The notes: generated by a model not told the origin, from the sequence alone. A DNA stretch of 64,000 bases from an uncultured Prevotella sp. (GCA_900550365.1 URRR01000002.1:1-64000); one strand, 5' to 3'. Positions 16,769-24,537 are shown, counted from the first letter of the stretch. Program-made: numbers and translations.

Positions 16769-17887
16769 ATGAAGATTCTATTTATACATAATACATTAGC
16801 TGAGTATAGAATATCCTTTTTCCATGAATTATCATGCCTAGTGGATCTTGATATTCTAATAACAGAAGAAAAATTAGCATCTTCTATTTATAATTTTACC
16901 CCATTAGAAGAAATTTTTAATACTTTAAATATTATTAAATTGAGTAAAGTAAAAAATATTGAAAGTATAATAGAAAATGGAACTTATGATATTGTAGTAT
17001 TACCTCCAATTGATAATTTTTATCAAATAAGGTGTGCTCATTGTGCTTTGCTTGCTTGTAGAACAAAAGGAATTAAGACTGTATTTTGGACGGAAAAATG
17101 GGAGGCATTAAAGGAACTTCAGCCATTAACTAAACGTATAAAGAATTATATACAAGCACAATTTATTTCATTTTTTGCGAATAAGTGTGATTTATGTATC
17201 GTTTCAGGAACAAAATCAAAAAATTATTTAAGGTCAAAAGGGATTGTAGAATCTAAAATTAATGTTGCAATTGATAGTAGTACATCTGTTCCATATAAAG
17301 GGAAAATAGATATTCGTGAAAAATACAACATCCCTAAAGATGGAAAGATTATATTATATTTAGGACGATTAGTTAAACGGAAAGGTTGCGAGATCCTTAT
17401 TGATGCATTTGGGAAGTTATCAAATGATAATTTGTTGTATCTTGTTATTTGTGGAGAAGGTAATGAGGAAATAACTTTGCGCAATTACATAAAAAAATAT
17501 AAAATTAATAATGTAATATTTACAGGTAAAGTTGATCCTAAAATAAGATCTGCTTATTTTAAACAGTCTAACTTATTTGTACTTCCAAGTTATACCTATA
17601 AAGGTGTTATTGAAGCTTGGGGGTTAACAGTTAATGAATCATTAGAACAAGGTACACCTGTTGTTGTAACTACAGCAGTTGGGGCTGGTTATGATTTGTC
17701 AGATAATAAATGCTGTATAATGGTTAATGAAAATGATAGAAACGCTTTGATGGAAGGAATAAAAAAAATTATGTCCAATGGAGATATGACAGCTAAATGT
17801 AGAAAACGATATTCCTTGTTCAATGTTGAAGGGATGGCTAAAAGTTTTTATAATGTATTTAAAAAGTTAAATACAAAAAGAGAATGA
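16769..17887 (+). CDS. Family 4 glycosyltransferase
   Basis: A GT-B fold glycosyltransferase of 372 residues. KIILYLGRLVKRKGCEILID (about 192-211) opens the C-terminal domain. EAWGLTVNESLEQGTPVV (about 286-303) contains the donor-binding E-x7-E motif. The N-terminal acceptor domain starts MKILFIHNTLAEYRISFF. It overlaps the next gene by 4 bp, and the DNA is AT-rich. It adds one sugar of the repeat unit; specificity unknown. Confidence 0.82.
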   Translation: MKILFIHNTLAEYRISFFHELSCLVDLDILITEEKLASSIYNFTPLEEIFNTLNIIKLSKVKNIESIIENGTYDIVVLPPIDNFYQIRCAHCALLACRTKGIKTVFWTEKWEALKELQPLTKRIKNYIQAQFISFFANKCDLCIVSGTKSKNYLRSKGIVESKINVAIDSSTSVPYKGKIDIREKYNIPKDGKIILYLGRLVKRKGCEILIDAFGKLSNDNLLYLVICGEGNEEITLRNYIKKYKINNVIFTGKVDPKIRSAYFKQSNLFVLPSYTYKGVIEAWGLTVNESLEQGTPVVVTTAVGAGYDLSDNKCCIMVNENDRNALMEGIKKIMSNGDMTAKCRKRYSLFNVEGMAKSFYNVFKKLNTKRE

Positions 17888-19059
17888 ACATTCTTTTTCT
17901 TATGAAAGCGTATGAAATAGGTGGGCAGGAAGTTGTTACATCTGTTTTAGCCAAGTCTTTCAATGATAACAATCATAATGTGTACATTGCATGTTTTAAC
18001 CATCCTAATAAACTGATGGTTGAAAGAACATGTAAAGAGGTCATAATATATAACTTAGATGGCTTTAAATATTCAGAAAGTAATGTCGCCAAATTAAGAG
18101 ATATTCTTATATCTGAAAGGATAGATATTGTTATTAATCAATGGGGCCTTCCTTTTATAGGAGCAAAAATATTAGATAAAGCGAGAAAGGGATTAAATGT
18201 CAAAGTAATAGCTATATATCACAATGATCCCGGCACTAATGCTCGAATAAAGGATGTTGAAATAAAATTATCACAGACTCATAACAGATTAAAGCGACAG
18301 CTACTTATGATGAAGAAGTATTTATTCCATTTCATCACAAGCAGAAGTATGCGGTACGTATATAATCATAGTGATGTTTACCAAATTCTTTCCCCTAGTT
18401 TTGTTGAACGTTTTAAAGATTTCACAGGAATAAAGAATCCTAAGAAACTTATGGTTCAGACAAATCCTGTGACGATAGAAACCGGTGATTTTGTATTCAG
18501 GCCAAACTGCAAGGAAAAAGAAATAATATATGTGGGCCGTATCGATTATAATCAGAAGAGGGTGTACCGGGTAATAGATACGTGGGCATTACTAGAGGAT
18601 AGATATCCAGATTGGAAATTGACTATAGTAGGAGATGGCGTTGAACGTAAGAATCTTGAGAACAAGGCGGAAGCTTTAGACCTCAAACATATTAGTTTCG
18701 AAGGTTTCCAATCTCCGATTGAATACTATAAACGTGCAAGGATTCTTATGCTCACTTCTGAATATGAGGGCTTTGGTTTAGTCTTGGTTGAAGGGATGAA
18801 TTTTGGAGTTGTTCCTGCTGTGTATGGCAGTTATTCTGCTGTGTATGACATTGTTAATGACGGCGTGAACGGAATAGTGTTCCCGTATAACAAAGAAGGC
18901 TTTTCTGCAGAAGATGCTGCAAGGCGGATGGAAAGGATTATGGCTGATGAAACCGTTTATAAGAATATGGCAGAAAAAGCTATCGAAACAAGTAACAGAT
19001 ACTCTGTAAACGAAATATATAAATCGTGGAAAGAGACTTTTAACAGATTGTGTAAATAA
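17884..19059 (+). CDS. Family 4 glycosyltransferase
   Basis: A second GT-B glycosyltransferase, 391 residues. EIIYVGRIDYNQKRVYRVID (about 216-235) marks the C-terminal domain, and SEYEGFGLVLVEGMNFGVVP (about 292-311) holds the E-x7-E motif. The N-terminus has the glycine loop MKAYEIGGQEVV. The ATG overlaps the previous stop by 4 bp. From its second half the composition returns towards that of the core genome, so this gene marks the right edge of the AT-rich block. Sugar specificity unknown. Confidence 0.82.
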   Translation: MNILFLMKAYEIGGQEVVTSVLAKSFNDNNHNVYIACFNHPNKLMVERTCKEVIIYNLDGFKYSESNVAKLRDILISERIDIVINQWGLPFIGAKILDKARKGLNVKVIAIYHNDPGTNARIKDVEIKLSQTHNRLKRQLLMMKKYLFHFITSRSMRYVYNHSDVYQILSPSFVERFKDFTGIKNPKKLMVQTNPVTIETGDFVFRPNCKEKEIIYVGRIDYNQKRVYRVIDTWALLEDRYPDWKLTIVGDGVERKNLENKAEALDLKHISFEGFQSPIEYYKRARILMLTSEYEGFGLVLVEGMNFGVVPAVYGSYSAVYDIVNDGVNGIVFPYNKEGFSAEDAARRMERIMADETVYKNMAEKAIETSNRYSVNEIYKSWKETFNRLCK

Positions 19060-19084
19060 ATTTTTAGTTGCTGAATAAAAATAA

Positions 19085-19840
19085 ATGGAAAAATTTATTC
19101 GTTTCCTAAATATTGACATACTTTCAACAACACGCAATGAGCTATTGAAGAATTTGAAAAAAGGTGTGTTGATCACCCCTAACGTAGACCATCTGGTAAA
19201 ACTTCAAAAGGATAAAGACTTCTATGAGGTTTACCAAAAAGCTAAATGGGTGGTATGCGACAGTAAGATCTTATATCTGATGTCGAAGTTACTAAAAGAG
19301 CCACTGCCGGAGGCTATTCCAGGAAGCAGTTTCTTTACGACTTATTATATGTACCATAAGGACGATCCCAACTGCAAGATATTCTTGTTGGGTGCTGCCG
19401 AAGGCATAGCTGAGAAAGCAAAGAGAAACATCAATAAGAAAGTAGGACGTGAGATCATTGTCGGAGCACACTCCCCCTCATATGGTTTTGAGAAGAACGA
19501 GGTAGAATGTGAGGAACTGGTTAAGATCGTGAACGCAAGCGGTGCAAATGTCCTTCTGGTAGGTGTGGGTGCTCCCAAACAGGAAAAATGGATCATGAAA
19601 TACTGCGACCGTATGCCCTACGTGGATGTGTTTATGGCACTAGGAGCTACGATAGACTTTGAGGCCGGTACACTGAAACGGGCACCAAAGATCTGGCAGA
19701 AATGCGGAATGGAATGGCTGTATCGGGTGATCAAGGAGCCGAAACGTCTGTTCAGACGTTATTTCGTCGATGATATGCAGTTCTTCTATTATTTCACAAA
19801 GCAGTTGCTAGGTATATACAAGAATCCCTTCGGGAAATAA
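19085..19840 (+). CDS. WecG/TagA/CpsF family glycosyltransferase (GT26)
   Basis: A 251-residue membrane-associated GT26 enzyme. TPNVDHLVKLQKDKDF at about 31-46, the FLLGAAEGIAEKA segment and GVGAPKQEKWIMKY (about 160-173) are family motifs, and the C-terminus KEPKRLFRRYFVDD is a typical membrane-binding tail. GT26 enzymes add ManNAc/ManNAcA-type residues early in repeat-unit assembly on the lipid carrier. No initiating sugar-phosphate transferase (WcaJ/WbaP type) was found in the window, so that step must be encoded elsewhere. It is the last intact gene of the locus. Confidence 0.85.
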   Translation: MEKFIRFLNIDILSTTRNELLKNLKKGVLITPNVDHLVKLQKDKDFYEVYQKAKWVVCDSKILYLMSKLLKEPLPEAIPGSSFFTTYYMYHKDDPNCKIFLLGAAEGIAEKAKRNINKKVGREIIVGAHSPSYGFEKNEVECEELVKIVNASGANVLLVGVGAPKQEKWIMKYCDRMPYVDVFMALGATIDFEAGTLKRAPKIWQKCGMEWLYRVIKEPKRLFRRYFVDDMQFFYYFTKQLLGIYKNPFGK

Positions 19841-19846
19841 GCATTC

Positions 19847-19939
19847 TTATTTTTTCCTGAGCGACTTGGCTATTAGGGCTATAGGGATAAGGACAACAGC
19901 CGAAAGATAAGACAGCACTAAACGAAACAATGATTTCAT
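19847..19939 (-). CDS. Possible 30-residue membrane peptide
   Basis: On the minus strand, ATG at 19937-19939 to TAA at 19847-19849 encodes 30 residues: MKSLFRLVL, then a hydrophobic stretch (SYLSAVVLIPIALIA), then KSLRKK. One transmembrane helix with a basic tail is the architecture of many small membrane proteins or type I toxins. It is convergent with the GT26 gene and only 6 bp from its stop. No clear promoter or antisense RNA was found. It may be chance, though the composition is protein-like. Confidence 0.35.
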   Translation of the reverse strand: MKSLFRLVLSYLSAVVLIPIALIAKSLRKK

Positions 19940-20030
19940 CGGTGCAAAGATAACAATTTATGAAGAAACATCTTGCTATCACAGACTTTTAAAAGCTGTT
20001 TGATTTTTATAATGATTAAATAAATTATAA

Positions 20031-20165
20031 AAAAACATACAACTGATATTATTGTCAGGCGGTTCGGGCAAGCAGCTGTGGCCACTCTCAAACGGCTCAT
20101 ATTTGAAACAGTTTCTTCGTATACTCCCGTCACCCAACAGGACGAGGGAGTCAATGATACAGCGC
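20031..20165 (+). pseudogene. Decayed start of a manC-like sugar-nucleotide transferase
   Basis: The frame reads KNIQLILLSGGSGKQLWPLS, then KQFLRILPSP, then RESMIQRV, the N-terminus of mannose-1-phosphate guanylyltransferase. In the nucleotide-binding loop, the usual Arg of GSGKRLWP is Gln here. The initiating ATG is gone (TAA precedes the AAA-AAC codons at 20031), and homology ends at about 20165, where the sequence runs into the 3' flank of the Abi gene. It is a broken copy; an intact manC lies at 50412-51479. The rest of 19940-20206 shows nothing else recognisable. Confidence 0.7.
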
Positions 20166-20206
20166 GTCGCTTATATCTGGATTCTATTTGATCAGCAAAT
20201 GATTAC

Positions 20207-21106
20207 CTATTGCCACAAGGGTTCATCCTTCCAATCTTTACAAAATCCCATAGCCGTTATGTCTATTGACGGGAACCTGGATAATAAGTCTGCTATTTTT
20301 GCATCAAAGTTGTTGTTTGGAGATACTACGGAGAGAAAATACCTGATAATGCACAGACGATAGAACACCTTTTTCTTATCCAACTTTGACGTATCGATCC
20401 AGACTTTAGAAGCCTTACGTGGATCTGCCGGGGTGAGCATGAAATCCCTGTTCCACACCCTGGCTTGGTGACAGCACATATTGAGCAAGTTTGCGAGTAC
20501 GGTCAGCCACGAAGTGAATACTTGCGGTTTTAGCCCGAAATAGCCGGCAATAAGTTTCCTCAGTCTGTTGTTTGCTATGTTAGAATAAATGTAGTTCAAG
20601 TTGCCGAACGACAAGACTTCAGTTATCATCCATGCCGGAGGATAGTCCTCAATGTAATTTTGCCTGAAATGCTCTATGTACTCCTCCTTGCTTGAAGCCA
20701 GTTCCTTTTCTATGACAGCCAGTGTTTGCCTGAACTTCTCAGCGTTGGCAAAATATTCCGCCTCTGTTATCCAATACTTATCGCCAAGCTCTTGACAACC
20801 CACATTGGCCAATACACTGCGGATAGCCACCTCTATCTTTTCCGTTTCATTGAAAAGTACGATGCGCAACTTCTTGTCGAAACGGTAAAGTGTCATCACC
20901 TGTTCAAAGGTTGTACCGTCCTTCAAGACCAAGTCGCTTTTGGGACTTTTGTAGAATGGAAAGATATAAGCTGACAGTCTGTGATAACCGATGTTCATCA
21001 GATAACTTTCTGCTCTGCCCTCATCATTGAAGTTCATTCCGCGGCTTTTGAGTATCTGAACAATCTGTTTAGGCGTTGAGTATGGCTTGTTGAAACTTGT
21101 CTTCAT
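20207..21106 (-). CDS. AbiF/AbiD-type abortive infection protein (Abi_2, HEPN fold)
   Basis: A 299-residue Abi_2 family protein. Typical segments are KPYSTPKQIVQILKSRGM at the start, YHRLSAYIFPF at 41-51, ETEKIEVAIRSVLAN at 87-101, and the C-terminal CCHQARVWNR at 211-220. The family is a HEPN-fold RNase toxin in abortive infection and is related to the ancestor proposed for Cas13. In the usual R-N-x-C-A-H active site, the arginine position is Leu here (L208-N209-M210-C211-C212-H213), so catalysis may be weakened or lost, or another residue used. A structured RNA with its own promoter lies just upstream (21118-21168). Family confident; activity uncertain. Confidence 0.8.
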   Translation of the reverse strand: MKTSFNKPYSTPKQIVQILKSRGMNFNDEGRAESYLMNIGYHRLSAYIFPFYKSPKSDLVLKDGTTFEQVMTLYRFDKKLRIVLFNETEKIEVAIRSVLANVGCQELGDKYWITEAEYFANAEKFRQTLAVIEKELASSKEEYIEHFRQNYIEDYPPAWMITEVLSFGNLNYIYSNIANNRLRKLIAGYFGLKPQVFTSWLTVLANLLNMCCHQARVWNRDFMLTPADPRKASKVWIDTSKLDKKKVFYRLCIIRYFLSVVSPNNNFDAKIADLLSRFPSIDITAMGFCKDWKDEPLWQ

Positions 21107-21117
21107 GTACCTATAAT

Positions 21118-21168
21118 AAAAAAACGACCCGCCGATTTGAGCATCGTTGAGAGGCTTGGCAGGTTCTA
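21118..21168 (-). ncRNA. AbiF-type structured RNA upstream of Abi gene
   Basis: Read on the minus strand, CCTGCC pairs with GGCGGG (one wobble), CGAT pairs with ATCG inside it, and AACGA in the loop can pair with TCGTT just after the stem, giving a pseudoknot. A run of seven T then follows, 12 nt before the Abi start codon. A full TTTG-19-TATCTTTG promoter ends about 7 nt before the predicted 5' end. An RNA motif upstream of AbiF genes is known, and related systems use it as an RNA antitoxin. Structure and promoter are seen; the antitoxin role is inference. Confidence 0.65.
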
Positions 21169-21174
21169 ATGATG

Positions 21175-21205
21175 CAAAGATACCGCTTTTAATTCAAAGC
21201 GCAAA
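21175..21205 (-). promoter_or_regulatory. Promoter of the Abi RNA and Abi gene
   Basis: On the minus strand, TTTG (21205-21202) is followed by exactly 19 bp and then TATCTTTG (21182-21175). This is a full match to the Bacteroidetes -33/-7 consensus and one of the best in the window. Transcription should start near 21168. Confidence 0.7.
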
Positions 21206-21377
21206 ATGTTTCATCTAAATTCTCAGTGCCTTTTCCAAAATCCTATTCTAAGAGATACCTTTCCTTACCGAGTAGCATTAAAATAGCCAATCAAGACAAA
21301 CGGTTTTGAGAGCATATTAGCGTAATTTTTCCTATAAATGAAAGTTAAATACGTTAAATCTCACCCTCACGGAATAC

Positions 21378-21412
21378 AGGTAGAACCCATAAATCCACTT
21401 TTCTACCTTTTT
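21378..21412 (+). terminator. Intrinsic terminator-like hairpin
   Basis: aggtagaa (21378-21385) pairs with ttctacct (21401-21408), followed by a T-run. It lies between the divergent Abi promoter and the LRR remnant, with no gene immediately upstream on this strand, so it may end an unseen short transcript or be a leftover. The surrounding 21206-21431 shows nothing else recognisable. Confidence 0.45.
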
Positions 21413-21431
21413 AGCAGCAAATTATTGATAA

Positions 21432-21620
21432 TCAACGAGTAATAGATACAAAAAATGTACTTCCTTGCAGGCTGTCAACATTCCACATGATGTTACGAAG
21501 ATTGGAAATGAGGCGTTTTATATGTGTACTTCTTTGCGGAGAATAACTATCCCCAAAGGCAGCAGAGAACGATTTGAAAAGATGTTACCTGACGATAAAA
21601 ACAAATTGGTTGAAATATAA
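21432..21620 (+). pseudogene. C-terminal remnant of BspA-type LRR protein
   Basis: An open frame without a start codon reads CTSLQAVNIPHDVTKIG, NEAFYMCTSLRRITIPKGS and a short closing tail to TAA at 21618-21620. The I-P-x-x-V-x-x-I-G-x-x-A-F-x-x-C-x-S-L repeat is the LRR_5 unit of BspA-like surface proteins common in Bacteroidales. Only about two repeats remain. It ends 11 bp before the next gene starts, so that operon must be transcribed from inside or upstream of this remnant. Confidence 0.65.
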
Positions 21621-21631
21621 AGAAACAGAAA

Positions 21632-22255
21632 ATGATAATAATAGCATCAAAGCGCCGAAAGGCGGAAAATATATTGAAGGAACATCCCGGAGCGATTATA
21701 GCCGACGTAACGAGCCATGCGGAAGACGGACTGATAAAGCTGAGTCCGTTTTACCCTCACGGCGGAATACCTGTGCCGTTCAGCGAAGGGTGGACGGCAA
21801 CGTGCGTGGAGGCGATATGGCAGGGGTTGAAAGTGTTTGAACATGCAGACGTGGACGTAGAGATGTTCAGAAACGACACGATGAAGAACATCAAGCGCAC
21901 TGTAAGGCGGTTCGGCAAGCCGTTAGGCCACCGCAAGGGAGTGAACGGCACCGAGCTGTTAGGCTATATCGAGGCGCGGAAGCAAATATACATACCGGCA
22001 TACCGATGGGTGCTGGAACACAAGGTGCAGAACATTATCGAGAGGTTGAGGGAAGCGAGCCGCGGCAAAACAATTGTGCTGCTCGACTATAACACAAATT
22101 GCGACGTGAACGACGGCAGCAAGCCTCTGTCTCACGCTTACCTCATAAAGGCATACGCCGAGGGGCTGTATCCTTACGAGGACGCCGTAACAGGCGGCAA
22201 TGTCACCGATAATAAAACTGACAATATACCGACAGAACTGTCTTTATTTGAATAA
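21632..22255 (+). CDS. NADAR-like protein, possible antitoxin of DarT-vWA operon
   Basis: A 207-residue soluble protein, first in a three-gene operon (15 bp to the next). By eye it resembles NADAR (YbiA-like) proteins. KLSPFYPHGGIPVP (about 36-49) aligns with the F-S-N-F-x-x-W-P-I segment. EGWTATCVEAIWQGLKVF (about 52-69) aligns with the G-x-x-W-P-T-x-E-H-x-x-Q-A-x-K-F core. RRFGKPLGHRKG (about 91-102) aligns with the P-x-x-A-x-x-x-G-R helix. The C-terminal third (LLDYNTNCDVND, HAYLIKAYAEG) differs. NADAR proteins remove ADP-ribose from guanine and act as antitoxins to some DarT toxins, which fits the downstream DarT domain. The similarity is distant and needs a profile search. Confidence 0.55.
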   Translation: MIIIASKRRKAENILKEHPGAIIADVTSHAEDGLIKLSPFYPHGGIPVPFSEGWTATCVEAIWQGLKVFEHADVDVEMFRNDTMKNIKRTVRRFGKPLGHRKGVNGTELLGYIEARKQIYIPAYRWVLEHKVQNIIERLREASRGKTIVLLDYNTNCDVNDGSKPLSHAYLIKAYAEGLYPYEDAVTGGNVTDNKTDNIPTELSLFE

Positions 22256-22270
22256 TAAAACCAAACAACT

Positions 22271-23719
22271 ATGGAAAATAAGAATAACTGGCAAGAATAT
22301 AAGCAGCTGCTTGAACAGAACGGCATAAGCAAACTATATCACTTTACCGACAGAGACAACCTTGAGTCAATAATAAGGAACGGCGGCCTGTACTCGTGGG
22401 CTGACTGCGAGCAGAAAGGAATAACGATAAGCAAACCCGGCGGCGGCAGTCTGTCACGCCAGCTGGACAGCCGTGACGGTCTGCAGAACTACGTGCGGCT
22501 GAGCTTCGTGACGCAGCACCCTATGATGTATGTGGCGATGAACGAAGGAAGAATATCAAACCCGGTGATTCTAGAAATTGACCCCGAAGTGGTTTATTGG
22601 CAAAACACGCAGTACGCCGACTGCAACGCTACACGCAACGGAGCAAATGTAGGCGGAACGATTGACGACTTTAAGCGCATACATTTCAAATCGGTAAAAG
22701 CCCGAAAGCATTTCGACCTGGACGAAAGCGAACAGCCGTATTTTCAGGCGGAAGTGCTGGTAAAGAACTTTATTCCCTTGCAGTATATCAGAAACATAGG
22801 CAACTTCGGTCTGCCCATACCCAACAATCCGCAACAGTTGCAGATAAAGACGGCATACACGGCACAGATAACACGCAACACGCCGACGGCATTTATTTTC
22901 CTCGTAGACCATTCTATCAGTATGCAGAAGCATACTAACCTATTCGGAGAAGACATGACAATGGCAGAAGCCGCCGCACGAATAGTGAACAGGCAGATTA
23001 ACGAACTGGTGCTGCGCTGCATCAAGTCGAACGAAGTGCGCCATTATTACGACATCGCCGTAATAGGCTATGGAACTGACGCTTACAGCGGATGGAAAGG
23101 AGAGTTGGAAGGACGCGACTTCGTTACGCCGGAAGAACTGCGCGACCATCCTTTCAAGAAGATTATAACTCGTGAGGAGAAGCGCACAAGGAAGGGCACG
23201 ATGATAAAGGAAGTGGAGAAAGTGCAATGGGTTGAGGCGCAGCATGACGGCAGTTGGACACATCTGCATCAGGCGTTTGCACGGGCTAAATCGTTACTCA
23301 ACCGATGGATGGAACAGCACAAGGAAAAAGACTGCTATCCGCCGACAATTATAAACATAACCGACGGCGAGTTTAACGGAGCAAACAAGGAGACTGTGCT
23401 GCAGCAGGCTAACGAGCTGAAATCAATGTTTACCAACGACGGCAACGTCATCCTGTTCAACATCCATTTTACCGCCAGCAAGTCGTCAGAGGAAGTGGTA
23501 TGCCCGATTGACAAGAGCGAACTTGGCGGAGACAGATACGCCGAGACTCTGTTCCAGATGTCAAGTCTGCTGCCCGAACGCTATAACGCCGACATAGAGA
23601 AGTATCTGAACGACGGAAGGAAAGGACGGCACGTGGCAATGGGCGTAAACGCCGACGCCACGACGCTTATTAAACTTATGGACATAGGCACACCTACAAA
23701 CATAAGCCAGAACCAATGA
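22271..23719 (+). CDS. DarT ADP-ribosyltransferase fused to von Willebrand A domain
   Basis: A 482-residue fusion. Residues 20-180 look like DarT, the NAD-dependent DNA ADP-ribosyltransferase toxin: LYHFTDRDNLESII with H24, YVRLSFVTQHPMMYVA (74-89), and the catalytic-Glu strand PYFQAEVLVKNF with E161. Residues about 205-475 are a vWA domain with a complete MIDAS: D213-H-S215-I-S217, T330 in GSWTHLHQAF, and D365 in ITDGEF. DarT is normally a single-domain toxin paired with the macro-domain antitoxin DarG; none is present here. The vWA half recalls TerY, which is encoded with PP2C phosphatases, and the next gene is a PP2C overlapping by ATGA. The domain calls are fairly firm; the joint function is inferred. 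Confidence 0.75.
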   Translation: MENKNNWQEYKQLLEQNGISKLYHFTDRDNLESIIRNGGLYSWADCEQKGITISKPGGGSLSRQLDSRDGLQNYVRLSFVTQHPMMYVAMNEGRISNPVILEIDPEVVYWQNTQYADCNATRNGANVGGTIDDFKRIHFKSVKARKHFDLDESEQPYFQAEVLVKNFIPLQYIRNIGNFGLPIPNNPQQLQIKTAYTAQITRNTPTAFIFLVDHSISMQKHTNLFGEDMTMAEAAARIVNRQINELVLRCIKSNEVRHYYDIAVIGYGTDAYSGWKGELEGRDFVTPEELRDHPFKKIITREEKRTRKGTMIKEVEKVQWVEAQHDGSWTHLHQAFARAKSLLNRWMEQHKEKDCYPPTIINITDGEFNGANKETVLQQANELKSMFTNDGNVILFNIHFTASKSSEEVVCPIDKSELGGDRYAETLFQMSSLLPERYNADIEKYLNDGRKGRHVAMGVNADATTLIKLMDIGTPTNISQNQ

Positions 23720-24537
23720 AGACAAGCTGTGTATCAATAGGAAAATCAGAGCAAGGATGCATAAATGAGGATGCAGCCTTAGCCAAGAAAAACGTTATAG
23801 CCGTGTCTGACGGTGCCGGCGGAGGCGGACTGTTTGCCGAGCGGTGGTCGCGTTATCTGCTCGACCACCTGCCCGACAATCCAATACAGTCTGCCGAAGA
23901 ACTGGACGGATGGATTGAAAAGATATGGGAACCGTTCTACAACCAATGTGAAGCAGACGCCAAGCTGATGGGAGGAATGTCGCTTGAGAAGTTTTACGAC
24001 GAAGGCTCTTTCGCTACTTTAGTCGCAGTATGGAAAACTGATGAAACGACGTACCGGTGGATGAGTTTCGGTGACAGTGTCGCCTTCTGTTATGACTTTT
24101 CCACCCACACGCTTCGCCATACGTTTGGGGCATTGGGCGACTTTAACAATCCTCCGTACCTTATCAACTGCAAAGACGAGATAAACAAAATGGGGTTCAA
24201 AAGCGGAGAATGGCAGGGGTCAGAAAAAACATTTGTTTTTGCAGCCAGCGACGCTTTAGCGCATTACATTCTGATGATGTATGAAGTATGCCACAAGGAT
24301 GATTTTGCCAATGAACTGAAGGACGCCGAGGAGCATCACTCAAAGAACGAGAATTATATCAGAATGGCACAATCGTTGAATATCTTTAATTTTGAGAAAG
24401 TGGTATTACGAAAACTGATAAATTGCTCAAACCATACCGCAAACTTTAAACGGCATCTGCAAAGTTTAGTACGTAAAGGACTTTTAGCTGTAGACGATTA
24501 CTCTCTCGCTGTATATAAGTCTGAATCAATCAAATAA
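23716..24537 (+). CDS. PP2C-type serine/threonine phosphatase
   Basis: A 273-residue metal-dependent phosphatase. The PP2C motifs are in order: QGCINEDAALA (E18, D19), VSDGAGGGGLFAE (D32, G33), GSFATLVAVW, MSFGDSVAF, and the last aspartates in VDDYSLAVYK near residue 260. There is no membrane segment or sensor domain. The 4-bp overlap with the DarT-vWA stop implies coupled translation in equal amounts. TerY-P systems combine a vWA protein, a PP2C and a kinase; the kinase is missing here and an ADP-ribosyltransferase domain takes its place. The substrate is unknown, perhaps the vWA fusion itself. Confidence 0.8.
   Translation: MKTSCVSIGKSEQGCINEDAALAKKNVIAVSDGAGGGGLFAERWSRYLLDHLPDNPIQSAEELDGWIEKIWEPFYNQCEADAKLMGGMSLEKFYDEGSFATLVAVWKTDETTYRWMSFGDSVAFCYDFSTHTLRHTFGALGDFNNPPYLINCKDEINKMGFKSGEWQGSEKTFVFAASDALAHYILMMYEVCHKDDFANELKDAEEHHSKNENYIRMAQSLNIFNFEKVVLRKLINCSNHTANFKRHLQSLVRKGLLAVDDYSLAVYKSESIK

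Noticed and set aside
20052..20363. Plus-strand frame as an intact nucleotidyltransferase gene
   Set aside because: Only the first 38 or so residues match; the rest is antisense to the Abi gene and the true start is lost.
21574..21840. Plus-strand frame of 88 codons overlapping the NADAR-like gene
   Set aside because: It is out of frame with the better-supported gene at 21632 and has no family resemblance.
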